A stretch of 64,000 nt of DNA from a gamma proteobacterium HTCC2207 (GCA_905182855.1 CAJJDA010000009.1:253309-317308), one strand, 5' to 3'. Positions 19,334 to 30,764 are shown, numbered from the stretch's first letter. The notes: generated by a model from the sequence alone, not told the origin. Program-made: numbers and translations.

Positions 19334-20878
19334 CTATTGCTTCACTACAAAGCCGCTGATAATTTCCCATGTTGCGGGAATCATACCGTTGGGGAGACGA
19401 AAAGAATCATAGGCATTATAGAGTCCTTTAAGCTGTTGTTTACCCGTCAGATGATTCGCTTTTCCAGCATTATTATTATGAGCGCCGACATTTTTGAGCT
19501 CTAGTAAAAGCTCTCTAACTGATTGATGCTGTTCGATAACCCTGCGGGAGTCCAGATTAACATCACTGAAACCCGCCTCGCTCAGGGCCAGCTGCCACTG
19601 TGGCAAGCTGGCAAAGCGATTTACATGCACAGCTCCGTTAACCTCTGACCAGGCCTGTCGCAGTTCACTCAGGGTTGCCGGTCCCGGCACCGCTAGATAA
19701 ACACGGCCATCTGCCGCCAACACACGGTAAAGCTCGGCTGCCAAGGTAGGTAAATTATCACACCACTGCAAGGCAAAGTTGGAAAATATAAGGTCTTGGG
19801 AATCGCTGGCTAAGTCCATGTTTTCAGCATCGGTACATAGCCAGGTAAAGTCGGGATACTGCGCCTGGGCGTGGGCCAGCATACCTGGTGAGAGGTCCAC
19901 TCCGGTGATCAGAGACGCGGGAAAGCGTCGCTGCAACTCGACCGTATGATAGCCAGTACCGCAGCCTAGATCGGTCATGTTTCCAGCCGGCAGACCAGCC
20001 GGAATAGTCTCCAATAGCTGCTGGCCAATGCGTCGCTGTAACTGCGCTACCTCGTCATAACGCGCCGCGGCGCGGCCAAAGGACGCTGCAACTTTTTGCT
20101 TATCTAAACGGTACAGTTGATGATCTAGAAAGAGGGTGATTTTTTGCAGAACAGTATCCGCTGCACTGAGATGCGGTAGGTGGCCGGCACCAAAAATAAT
20201 AGCCGTCTCAGAATTGAATTCACTGGTGACGGCAACCGGCACCAGCGCGTCGCGGGCACCAAAAATATCTAGACTAGGACACTCGATTTTGGCCCTATGA
20301 GGTCGGTTATCCAAACCTCCAAGTAGCGCCAAAAGCGCCCCACCAGCATTGTCATCAATCTTAGAATCCATCGTGCGCAACTGCTTGATCAGCCGACGCT
20401 GCTGACTATCGCCCTGAGTCTGGAGGCTCATAAATCGCCTTAGACAGAGTGACCTATCTTGCTCCCAGTGCTGCATAAACTCGGCAAAGTCTGCCGCTGC
20501 CATAGCCTCAGGATGCTGCTCGGTGGCGACAAAATTGAGGTTGCTACTAATCGTGATGAGGCCAGCCACGCGAGTAGGATATTGGGCGGCAAAAGCGCGA
20601 CAGAGCATGCCCCCCAAGGACAGGCCCAATAGATAGCAGTGGTTGGGCAATACCTCTGCCATCCACTCAAGCAGGCTGGCTTCGGAATAGTTATCCACAA
20701 TGGGGCTCTCACCGAATCCCGGTAGGTCGAGGCTATACACCTCAATGAAAGCACTGAGACGATCGGGGATAGTTTGCCATATTTGGCTATCAGCACCCCA
20801 GCCATGAATCAAAACAATGGGATGACGTTGCTCATGACTCATAGTGCATGGATGATGGTGCAATACATTACTGGTCAA
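19334..20878 (-). CDS. bioHC: Fused BioH esterase / BioC malonyl-ACP O-methyltransferase
   Basis: One 514-residue protein joins both enzymes that start and end pimeloyl-ACP assembly. The N-terminal alpha/beta hydrolase (about 1-255) is BioH-like: IVLIHGWGADSQIW, nucleophile elbow GLSLGG, acid near FGARDALVP and the His in GAGHLPHLSA. The C-terminal part (about 260-514) is BioC: KVAASFGRAAARYDEVAQLQ, SAM motif DLGCGTGYHT and DLSPGMLAHA. The TTG start at 20878 has a good ribosome site (GGAG, 7-base spacing) inside the end of bioF; ATG 20842 is the alternative but has none. BioC methylates malonyl-ACP and BioH removes the methyl group later, so the fusion pairs first and last steps. Confidence 0.92.
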   Translation of the reverse strand: MTSNVLHHHPCTMSHEQRHPIVLIHGWGADSQIWQTIPDRLSAFIEVYSLDLPGFGESPIVDNYSEASLLEWMAEVLPNHCYLLGLSLGGMLCRAFAAQYPTRVAGLITISSNLNFVATEQHPEAMAAADFAEFMQHWEQDRSLCLRRFMSLQTQGDSQQRRLIKQLRTMDSKIDDNAGGALLALLGGLDNRPHRAKIECPSLDIFGARDALVPVAVTSEFNSETAIIFGAGHLPHLSAADTVLQKITLFLDHQLYRLDKQKVAASFGRAAARYDEVAQLQRRIGQQLLETIPAGLPAGNMTDLGCGTGYHTVELQRRFPASLITGVDLSPGMLAHAQAQYPDFTWLCTDAENMDLASDSQDLIFSNFALQWCDNLPTLAAELYRVLAADGRVYLAVPGPATLSELRQAWSEVNGAVHVNRFASLPQWQLALSEAGFSDVNLDSRRVIEQHQSVRELLLELKNVGAHNNNAGKANHLTGKQQLKGLYNAYDSFRLPNGMIPATWEIISGFVVKQ

Positions 20879-22033
20879 TCACAGACTCCAACGCATCAAG
20901 CAACTTATCTATTTGCTCATCGGTATGCATAGCCGATAAACAGATACGCAGTCTTCCGCTACCCTTGGGTACTGTAGGAGGTCTAATTGCACCCACCATA
21001 AAACCCTGGTCTCGCAACTGCTGACTGATCGCAATCACAAGCTGGTCATCATTAATCTTTACCGGCTGTATTGGCGTCTGCGAATCCATTAGGTGTAAGC
21101 TAAGCTGCTCAGCACCGGATCTAAAACGACTCACCAAGCTAACCAGTTTTTCACGGCGCCATGACTCTGCCTGCACAATTTTCAGACTAGCCGAACTGGC
21201 GACAGCCACCGAAGGCGGCAACGCCGTGGTATAAATATAGCTACGGGAAAACTGAATTAAGGTTTCTATCAATGCCTCGCTACCCGCCACAAACGCACCA
21301 AAGGTGCCGAAGGCTTTGCCGAAAGTGCCCATCACAATCGGCATGTGTTCTGCTTTAACTTGCCAATGTTCAACCGAACCTCGGCCATGCTTACCTAAAA
21401 CTCCGATAGCATGGGCATCGTCCACCATCAGAGCCCAGACTTATGCCTGAGGGTCTCTGCCACACTGACGAGCGGAGCCAAGTCACCGTCCATACTAAAC
21501 ACGCCATCGGTAACCACTAACTTGCGACTGGCATGACTGGCGTCCAATTTAGCCGCCAAGTCCTCGATATTAGAATGTTTATAACGCTGCATTTGGGCCC
21601 GACTTAAACGACCGCCATCGAGCAACGAGGCATGATTTAGGTAATCCTGTAGGACCATATCGTGGCGCCCCATGAGCGCGGTGATGACACCCATGTTAGC
21701 CATGTAGCCGGTGGAGAATAAAAGGGCTCTGGGGCGTCCAGTGAACTCAGCCAGTTGTTGCTCTAAATTTTCATGGGCCTCGCTATGGCCGCTGATAAGA
21801 TGAGAGGCACCGCTGCCTGTACCATATTGATCGGCGCCAGCTTTTAAAGCCAAGGCAATATCTGGGTGCCCTGCAAGACCTAAATAATCATTGCTACAGA
21901 AGTTATGCTGCGGCTTACCATCCACTGTAATCATGGCCGCACAACCGGATGTCAGATGGCTACGCTGGCGATAAAGGTGCTGTATGCGTCGCTCTCCGAG
22001 GGCTGCATGCAAGGTTGCATCCATAGTATCCAT
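20868..22033 (-). CDS. bioF: 8-amino-7-oxononanoate synthase, interrupted by a frameshift
   Basis: PLP enzyme that condenses pimeloyl-ACP with alanine. The first 201 codons (from ATG 22033) hold FCSNDYLGLAGHP, GSGASHLISG and the DGVFSMDGDLAPL segment. The second part continues in another frame with WALMVDDAHAIGVLGKHGRG and the PLP-Lys region MGTFGKAFGTFGAF. One missing base at about 21437-21442 separates them; restoring it gives LRHKSWALMVDDAH, as expected, and about 388 residues. It overlaps the bioHC start by 11 bases and follows bioB by 8. Confidence 0.93.
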
Positions 22034-22041
22034 GTCAGGCG

Positions 22042-23103
22042 TTATCCAGCTCGATAGAACAATGAGTGGGTCTTTGCCTCAGCAATAGTTTGTCGCAGTT
22101 GAGCGGCCTGATCTTCAGTGTCTCTATTCACCTGATAGGCTTCAGGTGTAATGCCCAGACGCTTAAATAACTGCAGGTCCGTATTGGCCGCAGGGTTTGG
22201 CGTAGTCAGCAGCTTCTCACAGTAAAAGATCGAGTTAGCTCCTGCCATAAATGCCATAGCCTGCATCTGCTCATTCATGTCTTCGCGACCCGCTGACAAA
22301 CGCACATAGGATTGAGGCATCATGAGTCGTGCAACAGCAATGGTGCGAATAAATTCAAAGGGATCTAACGCATCTAAGTCGGCCATCGGTGTACCCGGCA
22401 CTTTGACCAACATATTGATCGGCACCGATTCTGGATGTCTAGGCAAGTTAGCCAACTCGATTAATAAACCAGCACGATCTGTTTGCTCTTCGCCCATCCC
22501 TACGATCCCTCCGGCACAGACTTTCATTCCTGAGTTACGCACATTAGACAGTGTGTTAAGACGATCCTGATAGGTTCTGGTGGTAATCACCTCACCGTAA
22601 AATTCTTTTGAGGTATCGAGATTGTGGTTGTAATAGTCAAGACCGGCGCTAGCCAGTTTCTCCGACTGATTTTCACTGAGCATCCCCAGAGTCATGCAAG
22701 TTTCCAGACCCAAGGCCTTCACTTCACGAATCATATTGGCAACTTTAGGAATATCGCGATCGTGGGGCGAGCGCCAGGCGGCACCCATACAGAAACGACT
22801 CGAACCACTAGCTTTAGCCACCTTCGCCGCTTCAATCACCGCCTCAATTTCAAGCAACTTCTCTTTTTCCAAACCGGTGTCATAGCGGGCACTCTGAGGG
22901 CAGTATTTACAGTCTTCAGGGCAGGCACCGGTTTTGATTGATAGCAGCGTGCTGAGCTGTACCTGATTAGGGATTAAAGTGAGGCGGTGCGCGACCTGCG
23001 CGTTAAACAATAGATCATTGAAGGGCTGATTAAAAAGTGCCAGCACCTCTTCGCGCGTCCAGTTGTTACGAATTGTCGATTGCTCAAGGACTGCCATAGT
23101 CAT
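22042..23103 (-). CDS. bioB: Biotin synthase
   Basis: Radical-SAM enzyme that inserts sulfur into dethiobiotin. At 353 residues it has the normal length. The radical-SAM cluster motif [11 protein letters not shown] is intact, as are [20 protein letters not shown] and the auxiliary-cluster Arg region RLSAGREDM. It is the first gene of the bio operon; ATG 23103 has GGAG at 7-base spacing. Upstream lies a sigma-70 promoter overlapped by a candidate BirA operator. Confidence 0.98.
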   Translation of the reverse strand: MTMAVLEQSTIRNNWTREEVLALFNQPFNDLLFNAQVAHRLTLIPNQVQLSTLLSIKTGACPEDCKYCPQSARYDTGLEKEKLLEIEAVIEAAKVAKASGSSRFCMGAAWRSPHDRDIPKVANMIREVKALGLETCMTLGMLSENQSEKLASAGLDYYNHNLDTSKEFYGEVITTRTYQDRLNTLSNVRNSGMKVCAGGIVGMGEEQTDRAGLLIELANLPRHPESVPINMLVKVPGTPMADLDALDPFEFIRTIAVARLMMPQSYVRLSAGREDMNEQMQAMAFMAGANSIFYCEKLLTTPNPAANTDLQLFKRLGITPEAYQVNRDTEDQAAQLRQTIAEAKTHSLFYRAG

Positions 23104-23134
23104 ACTCCAGACATGATTGTAATCTCAGTCCGCT

Positions 23135-23162
23135 ATGATAGGTCGGGCACAGCCTCTGTCAA
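23135..23162 (-). promoter_or_regulatory. Predicted sigma-70 promoter of bioB
   Basis: On the minus strand, a perfect -35 TTGACA (23162-23157) and a -10 TATCAT (23140-23135) are separated by 16 bases. The expected start lies about 25 bases before the bioB ATG. Confidence 0.65.
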
Positions 23163-23188
23163 CCCTATTGAAAAATATTGGTTAACTG
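23156..23188. promoter_or_regulatory. Candidate BirA operator upstream of bioB
   Basis: On the plus strand the arms CTGTCAACC and GGTTAACTG are separated by 15 bases (7 of 9 positions pair). Arm length, the central AACC/GGTT and the spacing fit the BirA (biotin repressor) operator pattern of proteobacteria, and the site covers the -35 box. This predicts repression of the operon by biotinyl-AMP-bound BirA. Confidence 0.6.
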
Positions 23189-23199
23189 CCATTTAAGAC

Positions 23200-24042
23200 C
23201 TACCGACGCTGGGTCAGTCTCAAAACTCGGGCTAGATCTTTTTTAGCACGGTTAAACCAAAAATCCCAGGAAAGACGATAGATCCAATACAGTCCTCGCC
23301 ACCTGCCGGGCAGAATAATCAATGGTACATTTTTGGCCACCTGATCTAATGCCTGCTCGGCAAATTCCGCTACCGGCATGGGGTGTAATTTAGCCCAGTA
23401 GGCGGTCGCTTTTTCCGGCGTAATGCCCTTGGGTAGACGTCCGTAAACCCCACCGGTCAGTATGGGCGTTTCGATCGCACCAGGGCACAGGGCGCTGACT
23501 CTTACGCCTTTAATCTCCGCCTCAACCCGCAGTGCCTGAGAGAGTCCTGAGACAGCGAATTTTGTTGCGCTATAGGCAATCTGGCTTGCGGCGGGAATCA
23601 ATCCTGCCATGGAAGCGGTATTGACTATGTGGCCATAACCTTGGTCAACCATAAGCCGATAACAAGCCTGAATGCCATTGGTTACACCTCGTAAGTTGAC
23701 GTCGATAGTGGTGTTCCAATCCTCTAATTCGTAGTCTTCTGCCAACCCACCTATGCCGATACCAGCATTGTTGAACATATAATCTAGGCGGCCTGTGTTC
23801 GCGACCGCCTCATCAACTATGACTTGTAACGCGGGGTAGTCGCAGACATCAAGCTCTCTGGCCCAGGCTTTACCTCCATTAGATAGGATGACCGCGGCGA
23901 TCGACTCTGCAAGCGCAAACTGCCTATCGGCGAGGACAACGGTGCAGCCACGGCGCGCTAATTCGATGGCCAATGCCCTACCTATGCCTGAGGCCGCCCC
24001 GGTAATAACGGCGGTGGCGTTTTGGTATATTCGCAAGCTCAT
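23200..24042 (-). CDS. SDR-family oxidoreductase
   Basis: Classical short-chain dehydrogenase of 280 residues. NAD(P)-binding TGAASGIGRALA at 15-26, NNAG at about 91, Ser in NTASMAG and catalytic YSATK. The basic C-terminal extension with aromatic residues (PGRWRGLYWIYRLSWDFW) suggests membrane association. Located between thrC and bioB on the same strand with no clear functional link. Substrate unknown. Confidence 0.88.
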   Translation of the reverse strand: MSLRIYQNATAVITGAASGIGRALAIELARRGCTVVLADRQFALAESIAAVILSNGGKAWARELDVCDYPALQVIVDEAVANTGRLDYMFNNAGIGIGGLAEDYELEDWNTTIDVNLRGVTNGIQACYRLMVDQGYGHIVNTASMAGLIPAASQIAYSATKFAVSGLSQALRVEAEIKGVRVSALCPGAIETPILTGGVYGRLPKGITPEKATAYWAKLHPMPVAEFAEQALDQVAKNVPLIILPGRWRGLYWIYRLSWDFWFNRAKKDLARVLRLTQRR

Positions 24043-24101
24043 TAGTCAATCTCTCAAAAACTGATCACAAACCGTATAACCTTAATTCTGGTCTCGGGAT
24101 A

Positions 24102-25494
24102 CTAGCTCGATATATGATCGGCGATAAATTGTCGTACAGTCGTGTGATCATTATCCAACACGGTAAAACGTTCTTCTCTTTCGAAAAGATCTGCCATATG
24201 GGTTGGCAACGCCGGATCATAGGGATAACCCGCCTGTTTGACTGCATCGGGGAATTTAGCCGGATGCGCGGTAGCCAATACCACCATCGGAGTCTCAACA
24301 TTGGAACGGCTGTGACGGGCCGCATCTAATCCAATAGCCGTATGCGGATCCATCAGATAACCGCTCTGTTGATATACCGAGCTAATCATTTCCAGCATAC
24401 CCTCGTCATCACAGCGATAACTAGAAAACAGTTTGCGAGCTTTCGCTAAGGCTGTGGGACCAAGCTTCATGCGTCCCTCTTTAGCATCAGCCATTAGACC
24501 CGCTATCGCCTCGCCGTCGCCGTCGTAGAGATCAAATAGCAGGCGCTCAAAATTGCTCGAAATCATAATATCCATGCTCGGCGCCAAGCTCTGCTCAAGC
24601 GGCGCGTGTGTGGTCATTGCGCTAATACAGCGGTGTAAAATATCATTTTGATTGGTGGCAATCACTAGCTGCTCAATGGGCAGGCCCATTTTATGCGCCA
24701 ATAGCCGGCAAAAATATCGCCAAAATTACCTGTTGGCACCTGAAAACGATACCGCCTGATGCGGGCCCCCAAGACAGCGACGCCCAAAAATAGTACACAA
24801 TCTGAGCCATAATGCGCGCCCAGTTAATCGAGTTTACGCGCGCCAGTTGTCGACCCTCGGGCAAAAAAGACTGATCATTGAAGCTGTTTTTAACCATGTT
24901 TTGGCAGTCATCAAAATTGCCATGCATGGCGATGTTATGAATATTATCGGCAACGACGGTGGTCATCTGACGGCGCTGAACTGCAGACACTCGGTTGTGC
25001 GGATGCAAGATAAACATATCAATATTCTTACAGCGGCGACAACCTTCAATAGCAGCTGAGCCTGTATCACCTGAAGTCGCCCCCATAATGACTACCTTTT
25101 GACCTCGTTTGACCAAAATATAGTCCAACAGGTTACCCAAAAACTGCAGCGCAAAATCTTTAAATGCCAGTGTGGGCCCGTGAAACAGCTCCATGATCCA
25201 CTCATTGTGACCCGTCTGCACCAGCGGTGCCGTGCCGCCATGACGGAATGTGGCATAGGACTGATCAATTAACTTTTTAAGATCCGCTTGCGGAATCTCG
25301 CCGCCGACGAAAGGGCTGATAATTTTAAAGGCCAGATCTGCATAAGACAGTCCCGCCCACGAGGCAATTTCATCTTGACTAAAGACAGGCAAAGACTCAG
25401 GCACATAGAGGCCTCCATCTGGTGCCAAACCCGTCAGAACAACGTCCTCAAAGCTTCTTGGTTCACCGCCTCCACGCGTACTGATATATTTCAT
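24102..25494 (-). CDS. thrC: Threonine synthase, interrupted by two frameshifts
   Basis: PLP enzyme that makes threonine from O-phosphohomoserine. N-terminal part (from ATG 25494) has KYISTRGG and the PLP-Lys segment GPTLAFKDFALQF; the middle VPTGNFGDIFAGY lies in a second frame; the C-terminal AHKMGLPIEQLVIATNQND runs in a third. Breaks fall at the GGGGGCCC run (24763-24770) and at TATTGG (24700-24701). Adding one base at each restores a family-like protein of about 465 residues. Follows hom on the same strand. Confidence 0.92.
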
Positions 25495-25513
25495 GTCACT
25501 GGGTTCCTATACT

Positions 25514-26820
25514 TTACTGATCTAAATGCTCGACGCGGATAAAATTCACGCGACCACGCACAGTTTCCAATTTCTCGATATGCTCAACGGCCTCATCGAG
25601 AAACTTTTCCTTGGTCACATTGGTCAAAATAATCACGTCCACATACGTTTCACCCGCCGGTTGCTCGCGCTGGATGATCGCCTCGATACTAATACCAGTA
25701 TCACCCATAATCTTAGTAACGCTCGACAGCACTCCAGCCTGATCAAGCGCCGAAAAGCGAATATAAAAGCTGGTTTCTATATCCTGAATATCCAAGATAT
25801 TTTGGCTCTGAATGCGGATGGCACGCACCCCAGCGCCGGAACCCAGGACTCTGGACTGGACCCCATAGTCCGAGCGACGTCAACAATATCGGCAATCACT
25901 GAGGATGCTGTGGGTTCTGAACCGGCACCAGGACCATAAAATAATGTAGTCCCCACGGCATCAGCATTCACCATCACCGCGTTGGATACCCCGTTGACGC
26001 CCGCCATTAAACAGGTCTCAGGCACTAACGTCGGATGCACACGCAACTCGATACCACCCGCCGTCTGGCGCGCGATCCCCAGATGTTTAATCGCATAACC
26101 CAACTGACGAGCATAAGAGACATCTTGCGGCTCTAGCCGAGTGATGCCGTCAGTAAAAATCCCCTCAAGACTAATGGGCAGACCAAAGGCTAAGGACGCC
26201 ATGATCACTAGTTTATGGGCGGCGTCTATGCCTTCAACATCAAAGGTGGGATCAGCTTCCGCGTAGCCCTTTTGCTGAGCTTCCTCGAGCACATCAACAA
26301 AGTCACGGCCCTTACTGTCCATCTCGGAAAGGATAAAATTCGTTGTGCCATTGATAATACCAGCCAGCCAATTAATCCGATTGGCCGACAGGCCCTCCCG
26401 CAACGCTTTGATAATGGGAATACCGCCAGCTACAGCCGCTTCAAAAGCCACAATAAGATTACGCGACTGGGCTACCGCAAATATCTCAGTACCATGAGCT
26501 GCCATTAGGGCCTTGTTAGCCGTTACTACATGCTTGCCATTTTCTAATGCAGACATGACAAGATCGAGCGCCACCGTAGTACCACCGATGAGTTCGACAA
26601 TAATATCAACATCAGAATGTCGAGTGACATCGAAAATATCTCGCGAAACCTCCACGCCTGAGGTGTCACAGTTGGCGTTATCGCGGCGAGCACCTACCTG
26701 CGTCACTGTGATATTACAGTTCGCTCGCGCATTAATCTTATCCGAATTGCGTCCTAGGACGTTAAATACGCCCGCACCTACTGTGCCTAAGCCACAGATG
26801 CCAATATTTACCGATCGCAC
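25514..26820 (-). CDS. hom: Homoserine dehydrogenase, interrupted by a frameshift
   Basis: NAD(P)-dependent reduction of aspartate semialdehyde to homoserine. The N-terminal Rossmann motif GICGLGTVGAGVF, the catalytic core (TTNFILSEM, the YAEADPTFDVEGIDAAHKL block) and a C-terminal ACT domain (VLSSVTKIMGDTGISIEAII) that would mediate threonine feedback are all present, but the ACT part is in another frame. The break is at a four-base C run (25828-25831, plus strand); one extra G on the coding strand gives PALGVRAIRIQSQ and about 435 residues. Forms an aspartate-family unit with thrC. Confidence 0.93.
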
Positions 26821-26975
26821 CTAAAATTTCCCCAAGGTCGTGACGATTAACAAAGCTGCAATAATCAGCCCACGTTAAAAGCGTTAAAAAGAATGTAATT
26901 TTATACTATTACAGAAATTATTCAGGCTTATTTTAAACTATCGGATGGCGTCAGCCGCGGGCTTTCAGCGTCAGG

Positions 26976-27734
26976 CTATTCGAGCGAAAAAAGCTTGGCG
27001 AAGTCAGCGGCAGACTGGTATCCCGGAATCATACTGCCGTCCATCAATATGATAGAGGGGGTTCCAGATACTCCTATTTTTCGACCTAAGGCGAGATGAT
27101 CCGCTACCGGATTATCCGCACAGACCGACGTGGGAACGTCCTCACCATTTTTAATACGGGTCAAAGTGTCGCTTTGATTTTGAGCACACCAGGCGGTAGC
27201 AATTTTATCATAGGACTCAGAGGGAATACCCGAGCGAGGAAAGGCGAGATAGCGCACCTCAATACCATATGAATTCAGTTCGCCCATCTCAGCATGGAGC
27301 TTGCGACAGTAGCCACAGTCCACATCAGTGAACACGTTCATGACGGCTTTAGTTTCACCCACAGGCTTAAAGATGATCATGTCGCTAGTGCTTCGATCAG
27401 CGAACAGATCGCGCCGAGCTTTGCTCAGCCGTATGTCTAGCACGTCGACAAATTGGCCGGCCTTGACCTGATAAAGGCTGCCATCAAAAAAATACTCGCC
27501 ATCGGCTGACACATATAATAGCGGCCCCCCCTCAACCTGCACCTCGTAAAAACCAGCAATCGGGGACTTCCCCAGTACGCTGTAATTGAGATCAGATCGG
27601 CCACTACTCAGGCTTTGAATAATCTTGTCAGCCACGGGGCCACTGACATCAGCAGCGGCAATTGACCCAACAGAGATAGCAATAACACAGGCGACGCATC
27701 GAGCGATAAGCCGCTTTACGATAATTTTGAGCAC
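26976..27734 (-). CDS. dsbC: DsbC-family periplasmic disulfide isomerase
   Basis: Periplasmic thiol-disulfide isomerase of 252 residues. Signal peptide to about residue 28 (ending SIAAADVSG), N-terminal dimerisation domain (about 30-95), then a thioredoxin fold with the active site DVDCGYCRKLH and cis-Pro loop GVSGTPSIILMDG. Lies just upstream of hom on the same strand, the arrangement seen in Pseudomonas. Confidence 0.93.
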   Translation of the reverse strand: MLKIIVKRLIARCVACVIAISVGSIAAADVSGPVADKIIQSLSSGRSDLNYSVLGKSPIAGFYEVQVEGGPLLYVSADGEYFFDGSLYQVKAGQFVDVLDIRLSKARRDLFADRSTSDMIIFKPVGETKAVMNVFTDVDCGYCRKLHAEMGELNSYGIEVRYLAFPRSGIPSESYDKIATAWCAQNQSDTLTRIKNGEDVPTSVCADNPVADHLALGRKIGVSGTPSIILMDGSMIPGYQSAADFAKLFSLE

Positions 27735-27813
27735 ATCATAATCCTAACTAAAATGAGTTGGCGATTTGCGGGGATTACTATAACGCGGCTCCCTGCGGCG
27801 TATTGTCGAACAG

Positions 27814-27844
27814 AAAAGACAGTAGAGAAACCGAGACTACTGTC
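27814..27844 (-). terminator. Intrinsic terminator after glnK
   Basis: On the minus strand, GACAGTAG and CTACTGTC form a perfect 8-base stem with an 11-base loop followed by TTTT. It lies just past the stop of the PII gene at 27860. Confidence 0.75.
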
Positions 27845-27859
27845 CTACTAGGCTAGGCG

Positions 27860-28258
<399 letters not shown>

Positions 28259-28267
28259 TTAAGTAAA

Positions 28268-28286
28268 TTGCATCTATGCGGCCACA
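28268..28286 (-). promoter_or_regulatory. Weak candidate sigma-54 promoter of the second PII gene
   Basis: On the minus strand TGTGGCCGCATAGATGCAA keeps the GG and GC dinucleotides with the required 10 bases between them, but the rest departs from TGGCACG-N4-TTGC. It lies 70-90 bases upstream of the glnK ATG. Confidence 0.4.
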
Positions 28287-28311
28287 AAAGGCGGCGTGTG
28301 ATCGCGGGCAT

Positions 28312-28338
28312 AAAAAAACCGGGGCCAAAAGGCCCCGG
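28312..28338 (-). terminator. Strong intrinsic terminator after amtB
   Basis: Perfect hairpin CCGGGGCC / GGCCCCGG with a four-base loop, followed on the minus strand by seven T. It begins about 25 bases past the amtB stop. Confidence 0.92.
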
Positions 28339-28361
28339 CATAATCTAGATAAAACAGATTA

Positions 28362-29607
28362 TTACTTTGAGTCAAACTCTGGGTAGGCCACAATCCCACA
28401 CTCAGAGACATCAACACCTTCGTACTCTTGTTCGTCACTGACACGAACACCCATGCTGAGTTTCAGAAGGTACCAAACAATGCTGCTGGTCACGAAAGTC
28501 CAGGCGAAGATAACCGCAGCACCAGTTAACTGAGCCATCACAGTGACATCAGAGTTAATCGTTACAGCCAACAGGCCCCAGATACCAACAACGCCGTGAA
28601 CCGAGATGGCGCCAACAGGATCATCAATTCGTAGCTTGTCGAAGAAGGACACGACACCACAACAATCGAGCCACCACAGCACCAATCAGAGTTGCCATAC
28701 CGCCAGTTGCAGACAGTGGATCGGCAGTGATGGCAACCAGCCCTGCCAGTGCGCCGTTGACGGCCATAGTCAGATCAGCTTTGCCATACAGCAGTTGCGC
28801 GAGACCCAGAGCAGCCAGAAGACCACCTGCAGCAGCTGCGTTAGTATTAACAAACACGCTAGCAACGTTATTAGAAGATTCAACGCTAGACACGGCCAAT
28901 TCAGAGCCGCCGTTAAAGCCAAACCAACCCATCCACAGGATGAACATACCAATGGCCGCTAAAGGCATGTTGGCGCCCGGGATAGCATTGACTTTGCCAT
29001 CTGAGTTGTACTTGCCTTTGCGTGGGCCTAGGAACAGAACGCCAGACAATGCTGCAGTAGCACCACAGAGATGCACAATACCGGAACCCGCATAGTCAGA
29101 GTAACCCACAGTCTCGCTCAAGAACCCGCCGCCCCAAGACCAAACACCCTGCACCGGGTAAATAAAGCCCGTCATCACAACCGCGAAAGCTAAGAAGGCC
29201 CAAAGCTTCATGCGCTCAGCAACAGCACCAGAGACAATCGACATAGCGGTAGCCACAAAGACGACCTGGAAGAAAAAGTCTGAAGCACCGGCATAGTAAG
29301 TATCGCCGCCACTAGCCAGAACTTCAGCTGTAGTTGCGTTAGCAATTGAGTTACCGAACCATCCATCAGGCATTATCAGATTAGCTGTACCACCGTACAT
29401 AATGGAGTAACCCATTACCATGTACATGCAGCAAGCAATGGCATACAGCGCCACGTTTTTAGTCAAGATTTCAGTGGTATTTTTGGACCGGACTAAACCG
29501 GCTTCAAGCATAGAAAAGCCCGCAGCCATCCACATCACAAGCACACCGGACATCAAAAAATAGAAGGTATCTAGTGCGTATTTAAGTTCTACAATATCAT
29601 TTTCCAT
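28362..29607 (-). CDS. amtB: Ammonium transporter, interrupted by two close frameshifts
   Basis: Trimeric inner-membrane ammonium channel with 11 helices. The N-terminal 300 or so residues (from ATG 29607) include GGxxAGSGIVHL-type and GFNGGS segments and the FMLMxG-like start (LDTFYFLMSGVLVMW); the last helices with IDDPVGAISVHGVVGIWG, including a pore His, lie in another frame. Two one-base losses near 28671-28678 and 28650-28660 explain the break; the stretch between them reads GGSIVVV in the third frame, as the family requires. It is flanked by two PII genes, whose products block AmtB when nitrogen is ample. Confidence 0.93.
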
Positions 29608-29621
29608 GAGGATCTCCAGGG

Positions 29622-29999
<378 letters not shown>

Positions 30000-30022
30000 T
30001 TAGCAAGAGAGGGTTTGAATAA

Positions 30023-30673
30023 TTACAGAGACTTAGAAATAGTCAGAACAAACTCGTTATCGGCAAAATAAGCAGTGTCGGATTCTGACGTTGAAATCCA
30101 GCTCAGGTCGAAACCAAGGCCTACGGCTTCAGTACTCAAAGATACAGAGTAATCTTCATAGTCACCGGCATCTGCACGAGTAGCACCGTAGTGAAAGCCT
30201 AGGCTGAAGTCGTCGTTCAGAGCCATGCCATAATCACCATAGAAGTAGTCATAGTCACCGGAAGAACCATACCAGTCGCTAGAAGTAGCAAAACCAACAG
30301 TGAAATCGCTCACTGAAATACTGCCGTATACTTCTTCAAAGTCCCACTGAGTATCATTTGGATAACCGTACATAATGTAGCCGATGTCATAGCTAACAGA
30401 GTCAGAAAATGACCCGCCGTAACCCGCATAGTAATCGAGTTCCAAACCACCAGTAGAAGTGAAGTCATCAACAGATGAACCCCAAACACCGGCATATAGA
30501 CCATTTTCAAATCCTACATCAAAACCGCCAGACAGTGCCTCACCCAATGATTGATCAAATCCACGGAAAAAGTAGTCTGATCCAATAGCGACATTTCCAG
30601 AAACTTCAGCAGCCATTGCAGTGGCGCCAGACATCATTGTTGCAGCAAAAATTGCAGTTTTTAAAGCTTTCAT
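30023..30673 (-). CDS. TorF-family putative outer-membrane porin
   Basis: Outer-membrane beta-barrel-like protein of 216 residues. The start chosen is ATG 30673 (MKALKTAIFAATMM), with GGGAGA upstream and a clear signal peptide ending in AMAAEVSG. The mature part is rich in Gly, Tyr, Asp and alternating aromatic strands (SDYFFRGFDQSLGEALSGG), matching the gammaproteobacterial family often found next to glnK-amtB. It probably helps nitrogen-source passage across the outer membrane under nitrogen limitation; substrate unknown. Confidence 0.85.
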   Translation of the reverse strand: MKALKTAIFAATMMSGATAMAAEVSGNVAIGSDYFFRGFDQSLGEALSGGFDVGFENGLYAGVWGSSVDDFTSTGGLELDYYAGYGGSFSDSVSYDIGYIMYGYPNDTQWDFEEVYGSISVSDFTVGFATSSDWYGSSGDYDYFYGDYGMALNDDFSLGFHYGATRADAGDYEDYSVSLSTEAVGLGFDLSWISTSESDTAYFADNEFVLTISKSL

Positions 30674-30745
30674 AGGTACATCTCCCAAGACGTAAAAGTT
30701 ATTAAGTAAAAATACGCGAATCATTTTTTGTATTTCACTTAGGTC

Positions 30746-30764
30746 TTTGCAACTAGCATGCCAA
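30746..30764 (-). promoter_or_regulatory. Sigma-54 promoter of the torF-glnK-amtB unit
   Basis: On the minus strand TTGGCATGCTAGTTGCAAA matches the sigma-54 consensus TTGGCACG-N4-TTGCA with one mismatch, with GG and GC exactly 10 bases apart. The predicted start is near 30737, about 64 bases before the porin ATG. Half-sites TGGTGC (30825-30830) and GCACCA (30859-30864) upstream could bind NtrC but do not form a canonical dyad. Confidence 0.85.
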
